NCBI RefSeq assembly: GCF_002865645.1
Contig: NW_020194685.1
Span: forward strand, 62,001 to 126,000
Length of the DNA: 64,000 nt
Direction: 5' to 3'
From: Hyaloscypha bicolor E
Taxonomy: Eukaryota; Ascomycota; Leotiomycetes; Helotiales; Hyaloscyphaceae
Below the pieces are notes generated by a model. That model saw only the letters and a program-made list of their open reading frames with translations, ran no database searches and had not been told where the DNA came from. The position numbers were made by a program, and so were the translations under genes. Positions 1 through 9,912 of the stretch are shown here, piece after piece; position 1 is the stretch's first letter, and every line of letters begins with the position of its first letter.

Positions 1-3000
1 CCTAACAAGTGCCTTAGTTATTTAATACTTATTAAGTAAATAGTAACTTATTATAATTATATAATAAATTAATTATTAGATTAATTATTCTAATCTGAAT
101 TATATTAATTAATTAATATAATAAATTCTTTAATATATTATTAAATATATATTTTCTAGTATTATTATTAGGAAATAGTCTAAACTCAGTTTAGTCTAAT
201 CTAATTAATTAGAACTAAGGTTTAGGGCCCCGGATTATAATCTAAACCGTAGTTTAATTTTAATCTAAAAGAGAAAGCTTATTTAATTTATAAGAGAATT
301 ATTCTTAATATTCTATTTATTAAAATACTTAATTATTAATATATTAAAATAAATTTTAAATTAAAAAATAAGTTAGACCTAGGGCTTTAGAATAAATTAA
401 TTTATTAATTTTTCTATTAGGTAATTATAGTTTTATTATATAATATTAAAAAGCGAGTTCTAGAACTAATTTACTAATATTTTATATAAAGAACTAAGCG
501 AAATTAGTACTTTCTTTTTACTTGAAAAAAATCTTCTTTTCTCTTTATATTATAACTAATTTAACTCTAATTATATTTCTTAAATATTAAATATAGCTTT
601 TTTTTAAGAAAGCTATATTTCCTAATATTTCTTAAAATAAAATAAATCTTTGCTCTTAAGATATATTAAATTCTATAACTTTCTCTAAATTCTCTAATAT
701 ATTTATTTTTCTTTTAAAGAAATAAAATAAAAAAACTCTAAGAAATTTATAGGTTTATAAATAAATAATATATATTTCTAAATATTTAGGAAAAAAGAAA
801 TAATATTTTTAATTCTATTTAGCTAATTATAATATTAATAAAAAAAATAGATACAATATTTAATTATTTAAAGCTATATAATATTATAAAGAATTTTATT
901 TAAAATATTAAAGCAAAAAACATTTAAATTAATATTAAAAAAATTATTTAATTTATAATAGAGAATTCCTAAAAGTATTAAAAACTAACTAATTTTAATA
1001 ATAGAAGCCTTTTTTTAAATAAAGATATTATTAAAACTCTTTATATTAAATTTATTTTTACTTATAATATATTATTATAATTAGTTAAATATTTCAAATT
1101 CCGAGCCTTTCTTTATTACTTAAATAAGAATATTAATTACTAGCTTTTTTCTATATATAAAATAATTTATAATTAGATATTTTATTAATTTAAAATTAAG
1201 AAAAATAAGATTAAGCTATAGCTTAAAAATATAAAAATTAAAATATATTTATTTTTAAGTATATAAATATTTCTAAATAATAAGCTAATTCTTAATATTA
1301 TTATTTATTATATATTAAATTTAGGGATTCTAAAATAAGTTATATTAGTTATAAAAAAGATTAAAAATAATTATAAGAAGAAAAATCTTATATTAGTATT
1401 TATAAATATAATTTATAATTAGAAAATTATATATAAGCTTAATTATATTATTATAAATGACATAAATAATAGTAATATAATATTATAAGCTTTTTTAACT
1501 AATATATATTTTATATAGTAATTTTATAAATATTAGCTAATTTAGCTAAAATTATTTATAATTCTATTACTAAAAAAGAACATATAGAAATATTAAATAT
1601 ATATTAAGAATTTGAGTACTCGGGATACTATCTTTTATAGAAAAGAGGGAAAGAGAGGAAAAGAGAGCTATATATATAGGGGCAGTAGACAGCCGAGAGC
1701 ACGTGACCCAACCACGTGAGTATTACCTGATTTCCTATTATATTACTTAAAAACTTTACTATTAAGGCTATATAATTAACTTATTTATTAACTCCTTTAT
1801 TTATATTACTAATAAAGAGAATTTAGAAAAAGATAAAAGAGCCTAAAAAGCTTTATAATATTATAATAAATATATAATATTATAATAAATATATAATATT
1901 ATAATAAATATATAATATTATAATAAATATATAATATTATAATATTATAATAAATATATAATATTATAATAAATATATAATATTATAATAAATATATAAT
2001 ATTATAATAAATATATAATATTATAATAAATATATAAAATAATACTTAAAAATATTAGAGTTTATAGTATTAAATAAGCAGAATTACTCTATATAAAATA
2101 ATAAGATAAAATGGAACTTTATTACTTATATAATTAAGATAATAATTACTTTTCTTATTTATAAAGCTATTAATTCCTATATTAAATTCTATATTAAATT
2201 CTATTAAATAAAAGAAATTAGTAAAAACGAGTTTTCTAATAAGAACTAGGCTATATTATATAATATTTGCGATTTCCTTAATAAATTAGCTTAAACTATA
2301 TTTATATTTAATAATATTTTATTTATAATAGATTTTATTTTTAAGTAATTTAAATAATATAAGAAATAATATAAGAAAAATAAAATATTAATATTAATAT
2401 ATAATTCAAATTAGACTAAGATAAAGAAGTATTATAATATAAGCGAAAAAAGTTCTATTTATATTATTATACTTATTTTAGACCCTAATTTAAAATAGAA
2501 ATATATTAAGTCTAATTAGAAGAAAAAATAGGTTATATGAATATAAATTATAATAAATAGCCTCTGGAATAACTATAAACCTGGTTTTTAACTTTTTTTA
2601 ATAACTAGTATACTAGTATTAGAAGTCTCTAGTAAAAATGCCTTCTTATAGTAAAAGAAGTATTATTAAATAATAACAAATTCTGAAAAGAAATATAAGA
2701 GATATTATATCTTTGAGTATATATACGAGATTAATCCGAGATTATAATAGTTTAAAAAAACTTAATAAATAAGCTATTCTAATCTTAGTTATCTAATATT
2801 AGATATTTTAAGTATTTCTATTATATTAGCTAATCCAGAATATCTGTTTTCTTGCATAAAGTTACTAATTTCGTACTTGCGAAATAAGCTTAATATAGAT
2901 ATTATTAAGGCTTTTAAATACTTGAATTTATAATATAAGATTAAAGGATAGAAAGGAGAATTTAAGTACTTGGAGGAAGTTATTAGAGCTAAGGTTAAGA

Positions 3001-3019
3001 AAATGGAAGTAGATTACGT
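1..3019. repeat. AT-rich, RIP-type degenerate DNA
   Basis: Extremely AT-rich DNA with long A/T runs in which CA and TG dinucleotides are almost absent. In ascomycetes this is the expected result of repeat-induced point mutation (CpA to TpA) acting on old transposons. No reading frame of useful length and no recognisable protein remains. A short GC-richer patch around 1680-1730 with two CACGTG palindromes resembles the patches seen in LTR-like fragments elsewhere in the window, but I cannot assign it to a family. Confidence 0.75.
1855..2036. repeat. 19-bp A/T tandem repeat
   Basis: About nine to ten head-to-tail copies of a 19-bp unit (ATAATATTATAATAAATAT) lie inside the AT-rich block, with one shortened unit in the middle. 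It is a minisatellite made only of A and T. No coding or regulatory role is visible. Confidence 0.85.
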
Positions 3020-3183
3020 ATAGACTAAGTAAACCGCAGTCTAGACTATAGTCTAAAAGATATAATTATAGTCTAGTCTAGTCCCGAATACCCTCAGTTT
3101 AGTCTATTAAAATCAGACCGTAGTTTGAAAAAAAATTCCCAGACTATGGTCTCAGACCACAGTCTAGACTATGCCCTACCCTG
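3020..3183. mobile_element. hAT-like transposon end (partial)
   Basis: The AT-rich block ends in a stretch full of short repeats of the type AGTCTAGACT and closes with GACTATGCCCTACCCTG at 3167-3183. The reverse complement, CAGGGTAGGGCATAGTC, matches the terminal inverted repeat of the complete element at 31617-32330 except for two positions. Ordinary-composition DNA begins directly after it. The bases that would form an 8-bp target duplication are CGCAGAAA (3184-3191). I could not find the matching left end, so the element may be truncated or decayed, or may start outside the window. Confidence 0.5.
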
Positions 3184-3539
3184 CGCAGAAACTCCGTGGA
3201 CCCGTAATTTGGGACCAGGACTCGAGCCTATACTTATGCCACAGCGAAACCCTTCTCGGCCGGGATGTTTAGTATATCCGTCCAGTATGTTAGAAACCAT
3301 GCGAAGAACAAACAACCACACATGTTAAATATATAACTTTCTAAGAGCTTGCGTACAATTTCAAGAACACCGGTATTTCATTATAAAGTTGTGTATATCA
3401 TAACAAACTTCTCAGCGTGGACGAGCTCGGTGTTAGTGATAGTAATCAGGACAAATCTGCTAGGGAATCACGTACGCTAGGGAATCTCGCTTAGCCTTAC
3501 TCAGATAGCAACTTCTCGCTAGACAGAATTCATCAAGCT

Positions 3540-4094
3540 TCACAACACACTCAAGATTTCAGAGCTTGCCCAGCAAAATTCCAGACAGAAGACCGAGGCT
3601 CCTAACAATGTTGCTATAGAGGGATTCGACTCGCAGAAACCGACGACTCCGCTGGCGACGATAATGTGAAGAGGCCACCCATGCCAGCGAACACACCTGA
3701 TGGCCATTAGAATAAACCTTTCGCGCATAAAGTTTTTAGGGGCTCCAAACTTGCCACCCGGCAATGATTTAACAGCCATCTCCGGCCAATGCAACTTTGC
3801 CTTCGCAACGGCCGCACGCATACGTAGAATCCCAATATTCTGTGCGGAATGCTTGTTAAGTTTCTCCAAGCGCGAAGAGTCGCGCAAGAATTGGAGGTTT
3901 GTTAAGAGGTTGCGACGAATTTCTAACTCGGTTTCTGATTTTTGAAGTCGAGTATTCCAGAATGGCGCGAAAGTTTGAAATTTTAGACCAATGGTGGAGA
4001 CATTAATAACATTGAAAGCACAGGAAGGCCATATTTTACCGCTCAGACGTTCACATAAGTGGAGAACAAAATAGAGGTCGCCAATGCAATCCGA
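3540..4094 (-). other. Unrecognised open frame, possible gene relic
   Basis: A minus-strand frame stays open for 184 codons but has no ATG near its beginning. The predicted peptide is basic and helical in its middle part (for example TRLQKSETELEIRRNLL and LRDSSRLEKLNKHSAQ) and ends in a hydrophobic stretch. I do not recognise a family. It may be an internal exon or a remnant of a larger gene cut off at the edge of the repeat-rich block. Some region-like protein character and normal composition argue against pure chance, but nothing confirms expression. Confidence 0.25.
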
Positions 4095-4582
4095 TCAAGA
4101 AAGTGTTGATTAAGTATGCCAAGCGAACTTGGCGTATCATCAAGTTCCAATTCCGACCACGGATTGAGAGATAACACTCGATGTTCAGGGAGGTTCGGCG
4201 CCGGGATTAAATTCTTTCTAACAGAGCGACGATACCGTACTACTAGGATGTAATCAGTTTCAAAGAGGATCTTGCGTGGCAGTAAGTTTTCTTCAGGGGC
4301 TTAGACCGCCTCAACAGACTTGGCGAAAGACATTAGTCGTACCATGCTGACGTTCATGCTAAAACCCTATGTTCGTACGACATCGGGCTTTGGTGTATGA
4401 AAGGGAAGCTGAAAACCAGGGCGTACTAGATGATAGAAGATTGTTGGCTAAGCTTTGCTTCTGCGATCGTCAGGACACATTTTGCACCACCCTTTTCGGT
4501 TCTGCTCTCTTGGAAGAAAACACTATTATTCTAGGTTTCGATTCCAGTTCTTGTGCCATGGTCCCAAACATCCCGCTCGTAT

Positions 4583-6349
4583 TCAGTTAAAATCCTTCCC
4601 AATAATGTTTCCCATCAATTCCGAGACATGTGAATAATCAATCGGAATATCCACAATACTAACTCCCCTGTAGGCCAACGCCTCCTTCATCACGCGCTCC
4701 AGATCCTCGGCTTTCTCGACCCGAAATCCCTTGGCCCCGAACGCTTCGGCAAATTTGACGAAGTCCACACCACCAAGCTCAATACCTGCTGTGCGTCCGT
4801 ATTTGGCCTCTTCCTGAAATGCAACCATGTTGAAGGTGCCATCATTCCAGATGAAATGCGTGATATCGCACTCTTGCTGCACAGCAGTCGAAAGTTCTTG
4901 TGAGGTGAACATAAAGCCACCATCACCAGACATGCTGATGACTTTCTCTCGTTTGGTGGGATCGCTGGGGGACTGAATAAGCGAGGCGGCGATTGCCCAA
5001 GGAAGAGCTATGATGAAGTCAGTATGTGCCGCCGTTCAAGGTCGTGAAGATTGAAGAAAGGGAGCCGAACCAACTCCAAGAGTTTGTTGACCATTCGAAA
5101 CCAAGAAGTGCCGTGGTAAATAGGAGAAGAAGTAACGCGACATGTAGATATAGACTGTTCCAACATCACAGCACACCACGGTGGTGTCGAGGACTAGGCT
5201 CTGCAGAGTCGATATGAGATGTAATGGGTGTACGAGTACACTATTCGCCGTTGGAGTAACATAGGTTGTCTTTTTCCAGGCGTGGAATTCGGTGGATATT
5301 GCAGAACAGATATCGTGGCTGGCTGTCTTCGTTTTCGCTTTCAGTTGGGCTGTCAGAGAATCAAGAGTAGACCCGATACGACCAACCAGTTCGAGTTCTG
5401 GTTGGTAGTAATAGGTGTAATCGCTGCTCTTAACATCCAAGTGGACAATATTCATGCTTCCATTGACGTTCCATGACGCAGGGTCATACTCTGTGGGATC
5501 GTACCCAACTGTAATGACCAAGTCAGACTTGGCTAGCAGCCGGTCTCCAGGCTGGTTACGGAAAAGGCCAAGCCGCCCAAAGTAGAGGTGCTCCAGGTCG
5601 CGGGAGATACAACCAGCTGCTTGGAATGTCTCTAAGACAGGAATTGGGTGCTTTTTGAGGAGTATGTGGATACTCGAAACTGTGGCGGGATCACTCGCAC
5701 GCATCCCTAGAAGTAGGACCGGGAGTTTGGCAGACTCAATCAAAACCACGAGGTTGGCTATCAAATCGGGTGGTGCAGACCCGTAGACTGGAGGTTTGAA
5801 TGCTTTGTTAGGGAATGCTTGAAACCTGGTTGAGTATGCGCTCATGATGTCGAGTGGAAGAGCAATAGCTGACACTCCTTGAGGAAATGTCCCCGCTGTT
5901 CTAAATGCATCGAGGATGATGTCGGCAACCTGGTCTTGGTGATCGATGGCCTGCGTCTTCTTGGCGATAGGGGCGATAACTTCCATCAGATGCATGGACT
6001 GGTGCGTTCTTGCTGCGGACATACTTCGAGGTACTGACCCTACCAATGCTACAACCGGATCTCCTTCCGTGTTGGCTGTCGCAAGAGCAGTGACCAAATT
6101 GGTTCCACCAGGACCAGATGTTGCAACACAGACTCCTGGAACACCCGTCAATCGTCCGATGGCAGCGGCGATGAATGCAGCGTTTTGCTCATGACGACAA
6201 ACGATGAGTCTGATTTCAGGATGATCCAGTAGCTCATTGAAAAGGGCGTCGATTTTCGCACCTGGAATTCCGAAGACCATCTTGACGCCAGCATTGATGA
6301 GAGACTGGACGACGATCTTAGCTGGCTTTGTTGTTGTGATTTCCGACAT
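4583..6349 (-). CDS. Acetolactate synthase, catabolic (AlsS-like) type
   Basis: A thiamine-diphosphate enzyme expected to condense two pyruvates to 2-acetolactate. Two exons, complement(4583..5007, 5071..6349), give 567 aa. The 63-nt intron 5008-5070 has a GTTCGG donor, a TACTGAC branch site and a TAG acceptor, and joins the frame as TLGV-ALPWAIA. The catalytic Glu54 lies in CRHEQNAAF. The ThDP/Mg motif runs from GDGG (454-457) to Asn481. The region after it (WNDGTFNMVAFQEEAKYGRT) resembles bacterial catabolic AlsS more than the FAD-dependent anabolic Ilv2 enzymes, and there is no mitochondrial presequence, so the protein is probably cytosolic. The start has a good context (CGCC before ATG). 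It is divergent from the acetolactate decarboxylase gene, which strongly supports an acetoin pathway. A bacterial origin is an inference. Confidence 0.88.
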
Positions 6350-6949
6350 GGCGATGATCGAGCAGAGATACGTCTGTTAAGTTTCGCTACTTGGCCAAAT
6401 TCAATAGAAGATTGGCGAGGAATTTCCCGTGATTTTTCGGTCTGTAAAGTTAGAACTTTGGAGATGCAAACGGAGAGGCAGCATACCACGAATGTAAGTT
6501 CTTATAGTTTCGAAGTCTCAGTCGGAATCTATCTCTATTCCTGCTCTTCCGCTGATCTCTGCACGAGTTGCACTTCGTCGGGAAATATATTTGTGCAGGT
6601 TTGCAGTAGTTCAAATCCGCTTTTGGTTTTGTGGATTGTGCTGCTGACAGTATGACGATGTTCTTACTCAGTAGTATGCATAAGTAGCGGGGAGCTTGGC
6701 GATACCGGATTTACCGTTCTTTCCTTAAATTCCTAAGACTGCAAGCGTTTCTAGCTGGCAACGAGATGAGAACCCATACCGATTGATGGTGGTGTTCTAC
6801 GAAGCAACAGTATCACAACTGAGGCCTTTCTCTCTCCGTCTCGTCTCAACTCACAATCCCGAGCCCCTGAATCTGGGATAAAAGAGTCAAAATATTCTCA
6901 TTCTGGTCCTTGGAAGCATTTGTTCTGTGTTGAAAGCACATAATTTCAA
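6350..6949. promoter_or_regulatory. Shared divergent promoter region of the acetoin gene pair
   Basis: A 600-bp non-coding gap separates the start codons of the divergent acetolactate synthase and decarboxylase genes, so it must hold both promoters. A TATA-like GGGATAAAAGAG lies about 70 bp before the decarboxylase ATG. No specific regulator site can be named. The short open frames inside do not resemble proteins. Confidence 0.5.
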
Positions 6950-7666
6950 ATGATGGCAAATAACGAGATATACCAGTTCTCTGTCATGTCGGCCCTAATG
7001 TCGGGCTTGGCTTCCCCAGCATCATCAATTTCTGTCTCCGAGCTTCTCACACATGGCGATTTCGGCGTTGGTACCTTCGAAGGAATGGACGGTGAAATGG
7101 TCGTCACCGACTCCAAGGGATACCAATTTCGAGGCGATGGAAGCACCCACGAGGTGTCCCCGGACCAGCTGGCGCCGTTCGCAATGGTGTCCCGATTCGT
7201 TCCGCAAATCACCAAGACCATCAATCCCATAACGAAAGCGACTCTGCAGGAAGAAATTGAGCGCACATTTCCCGAGGCGAAGAATGCCTTTGTGTTGTTC
7301 AAGGTCCATGGGAAATTTGAGAGAATCAAGATCAGGGCGATTCATGCACAAAGCTATCCCGGACAACCGCTGACCCAACTCACGGAAAATCAAATGATCA
7401 AGGAGTTTCATTCTGTAAATGGAACAATTGTGGGATTACGAAGTCCCGGGTGGAGTGTTGGCGTATCGGTCGTGGGAGTTCATGCGCACTTCATTGATGA
7501 AGAGAGGAAGTCGGGTGGTCATATTCTTGAGTTGTGCGCTGAAGAGGATGTCCTGTTGGAGCTTGCCGTGAGCAACTCATTCCATTTGCACTTACCTAAG
7601 AGTAGTGAGTTTGGGGCGAGGGAATTAGAGTTGGATGAGGCCGGCATCAATAAAGCAGAGGGTTAA
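6950..7666 (+). CDS. Alpha-acetolactate decarboxylase
   Basis: Expected to decarboxylate 2-acetolactate to acetoin. Intronless, 238 aa, close to the usual bacterial length. The family order is visible: the N-terminal block IYQFSVMSALMSGL, then ELLTHGDFGVGTFEGMDGEM with Glu49 at the position of the family's metal-site glutamate, then GTIVGLRSPGW with Arg164, and finally HAHFIDEERKSGGH. In the last block His178, His180 and His191 match the three zinc ligands of the family. Two ATGs stand in tandem at the start (MMANN) and either could be used. No signal peptide or membrane segment is seen. The gene lies 600 bp from a divergent acetolactate synthase, so the two consecutive steps from pyruvate to acetoin are encoded side by side. 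The family is mainly bacterial; horizontal acquisition is inferred. Confidence 0.92.
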   Translation: MMANNEIYQFSVMSALMSGLASPASSISVSELLTHGDFGVGTFEGMDGEMVVTDSKGYQFRGDGSTHEVSPDQLAPFAMVSRFVPQITKTINPITKATLQEEIERTFPEAKNAFVLFKVHGKFERIKIRAIHAQSYPGQPLTQLTENQMIKEFHSVNGTIVGLRSPGWSVGVSVVGVHAHFIDEERKSGGHILELCAEEDVLLELAVSNSFHLHLPKSSEFGARELELDEAGINKAEG

Positions 7667-8189
7667 AGTAGTTCATCTTTACGAGGCCGATGGCTGGGAA
7701 GCATTCCGAATTCAGCCCGGAAACTCTGCATTCAGCAGGAGATGTTCGGCATTCACCACTCCAGTAATAGGAGCATCACTAGAAGATGTATTTGTGGGGT
7801 GCAGCATGTCATCACATGTCACGTCACCGAAGTCTCAAGGTGTCGGATTTTCTGCTGCGCCGCATGGCAGTTCAAATTGATCATACCACCTTTTCTTCTG
7901 AGGACCCAAATCTCACCTCATGGTTTCTCCCAGTTCACAATTAATATCCGTATTTGAGAAATTGCATATTTTCATTATCTAATATTCTTTTGTGTTCCGC
8001 CGAAGCATCTTTCTACAATATCCCAATCCACTTCGGGCGGAACCTTAAGGTCCTCTAACACGACAATGCCTCTGCTCTCAAATGCAAAAAGCAAACCTAT
8101 TGAATATTCAACTCGACCATTAGGCAGTGTGCTTAAAACCTAATTCTCGTCCCACGCTCCACTAACTGACGTTTTCATCTGACTGTTAC
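7667..8189. other. Intergenic, nothing recognised
   Basis: Ordinary-composition DNA after the decarboxylase gene. It should contain that gene's terminator and possibly the first, unrecognisable part of the decayed membrane-protein gene downstream. No RNA gene or repeat was seen. Confidence 0.4.
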
Positions 8190-9060
8190 CACAGACTCCT
8201 CATCCCAGCACTCCTGCTCTCCAAAATCCCCCAATATTTCCGTCTTATCCTCCACGGTCCGTGCATAACATCACCGTGGTACATTACCCTGCTGCTTTTA
8301 TTCAGTGCCATCCAAGTCATCAGCCGCATCTACTCCCCGCATATCAATACTTGCCTGCTCTTGGAACGCGATGATAGACAATGCTCTTTCTGGATTTACC
8401 CTCACTCCTCGACTACACCCTCATGGCAACTCAGTGGCTTTGCACCTTTTTTCATATGTATTGGCCGTTCTCCCTTCCGGATCTTACATTTCTAATCGAC
8501 AGCAAGAGTTATTACCAGTATGATTTTATTTCTCGCCACTCGCACCAAAGACCCCATTCCATCCTCTTTCCGAGTAGTCGTCCCAGGATACTCAATTCAA
8601 ACTTATGTTATACCGCTCATCACACTTCGCCCCTCCCTCCTTCTGTTCTGCAACTCAACATCCATGCTCCTGGCCCGGGAAATCGATCCAGATCTAAACT
8701 TCGCACTGTCAATCACCCAATTAATTTCTCAACTCATCGCCATCATACGCACCAAGTCTGGGTCGGGACTTAGTATCCTATCGTTCGGACTGCAAATTCC
8801 GACGTTGTTTCTACTTTCTCTGGCAGTGGGAGTGGGGCTTAGCAAAGATTTTAGGAGGGACACAGAGTGAAGAGGTCTCGGGATATGGGAACCTAACCTT
8901 GATTTACATATGGCCAGCGAAGATCCAATTGCGATTGAAAAATACTACTATTTGGTATCTTGGTAGCGGGAATGCTGCTGTTGGAAATGCTGTGGTAGCG
9001 GCCGGACAGGCTGCGCTGTTTGTTTTGTGCTTGTTATATAGGCATAGCGTTAGTGTTGAG
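8190..9060 (+). pseudogene. Decayed multi-TM (PQ-loop-like) membrane protein
   Basis: Successive hydrophobic segments appear on the plus strand in changing frames. About 8196-8330 encodes a membrane-helix-like stretch with SPWYITLLLLFSAIQVISR. About 8381-8480 encodes LLDYTLMATQWLCTFF. About 8520-8870 encodes LSITQLISQLIAIIRTKSGS followed by GLSILSFGLQIPTLFLLSLA, and about 8920-9060 gives a last hydrophobic stretch. The TQ-x-SGSGLSILSF pattern resembles fungal PQ-loop-repeat membrane proteins. No set of GT-AG introns that I tried joins all parts without stops (for example TAA at 8493), so a pseudogene is more likely than an intact spliced gene. The function is unknown. Confidence 0.4.
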
Positions 9061-9912
9061 ACCGAAATAACTTGTCACTCTAGGTGGATGGGGAGGAATA
9101 TAATCGCTTGTTAAGCGAACAAAAAGGGGGCAGATCCAGCCACCTGTAAGTTGGCCGACGCACCGAATCGCATCCTATGTAGACAAGAAACCAAGAGAGG
9201 GGAATTTTTTGAGATTTCTCGTCGATAAGAACGAAGACACGTGGCTTCAACATAGCATTCCCGAATTCCCATGACGCAGCCCCACCTCTGACAACGAATG
9301 ACGTACGTAAGTTTAGTCAAAAGGCCCCTCCTCATGCCCGGAGCTTTGCTCCGTCGAAGCTCCATCTCTTCCACCTTGGGACGCAAACATACAGTCCTAT
9401 GAAAGGCAAGAAGGAAGCAAGCATCCTCCTTCAACCGCTGTCATCTACGGGACCACCTCACTCTAGTTTCTAGGCGCAGGGTAGGGTTCGGTATCCATCG
9501 GAGCCCCACGTCATGCCGCGGTCCATCTCATCAGATCAGGAACCACTTTGGTAACAGCTATACTATTATTGGCTACAAAGTATTGAATATTTGGGTATTG
9601 ATTCTAAAGAGGTTGTGGAACTTGTGACAGTACAGGCATTGTTGGGTGCAAGTTCGGGAAAGAGGTGTGGGGTTACAGGGATAGCTGCGTTTTGAGGTAC
9701 GTCAACAAGCGAACGTTGCTCAAAACATCAACGTCATGAGATATTCGCGAGTTCAAGTAGGCCCTTGATCTCCTCTCTGTCCGAACGGTCTATACCCCCT
9801 AGCCTGATACTTTTGAACTTGTCACATTTCACAGTTTTGCGTTCTGTGATCCACATCTTCCACGCCTTTCCTTGAACTACTCGGAAAAGCAGGCGAGTTC
9901 GTTACAGGAGCA
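9061..9912. other. Intergenic, upstream region of the catalase gene
   Basis: About 850 bp without a supported gene. It lies directly 5' of the catalase ATG and should hold its promoter. A minus-strand open frame at 9111-9434 shows no protein character and is ignored. No regulator site can be named with confidence. Confidence 0.4.

Noticed and set aside
1..3000. Mitochondrial DNA, because of the very low GC
   Set aside because: No mitochondrial genes or tRNAs are seen. Near absence of CA/TG and joined nuclear genes with spliceosomal introns fit RIP-mutated nuclear repeats instead.
3125..3328. 67-codon plus-strand open frame crossing the island border
   Set aside because: Half of it is the terminal repeat of a transposon and the rest has no protein character.
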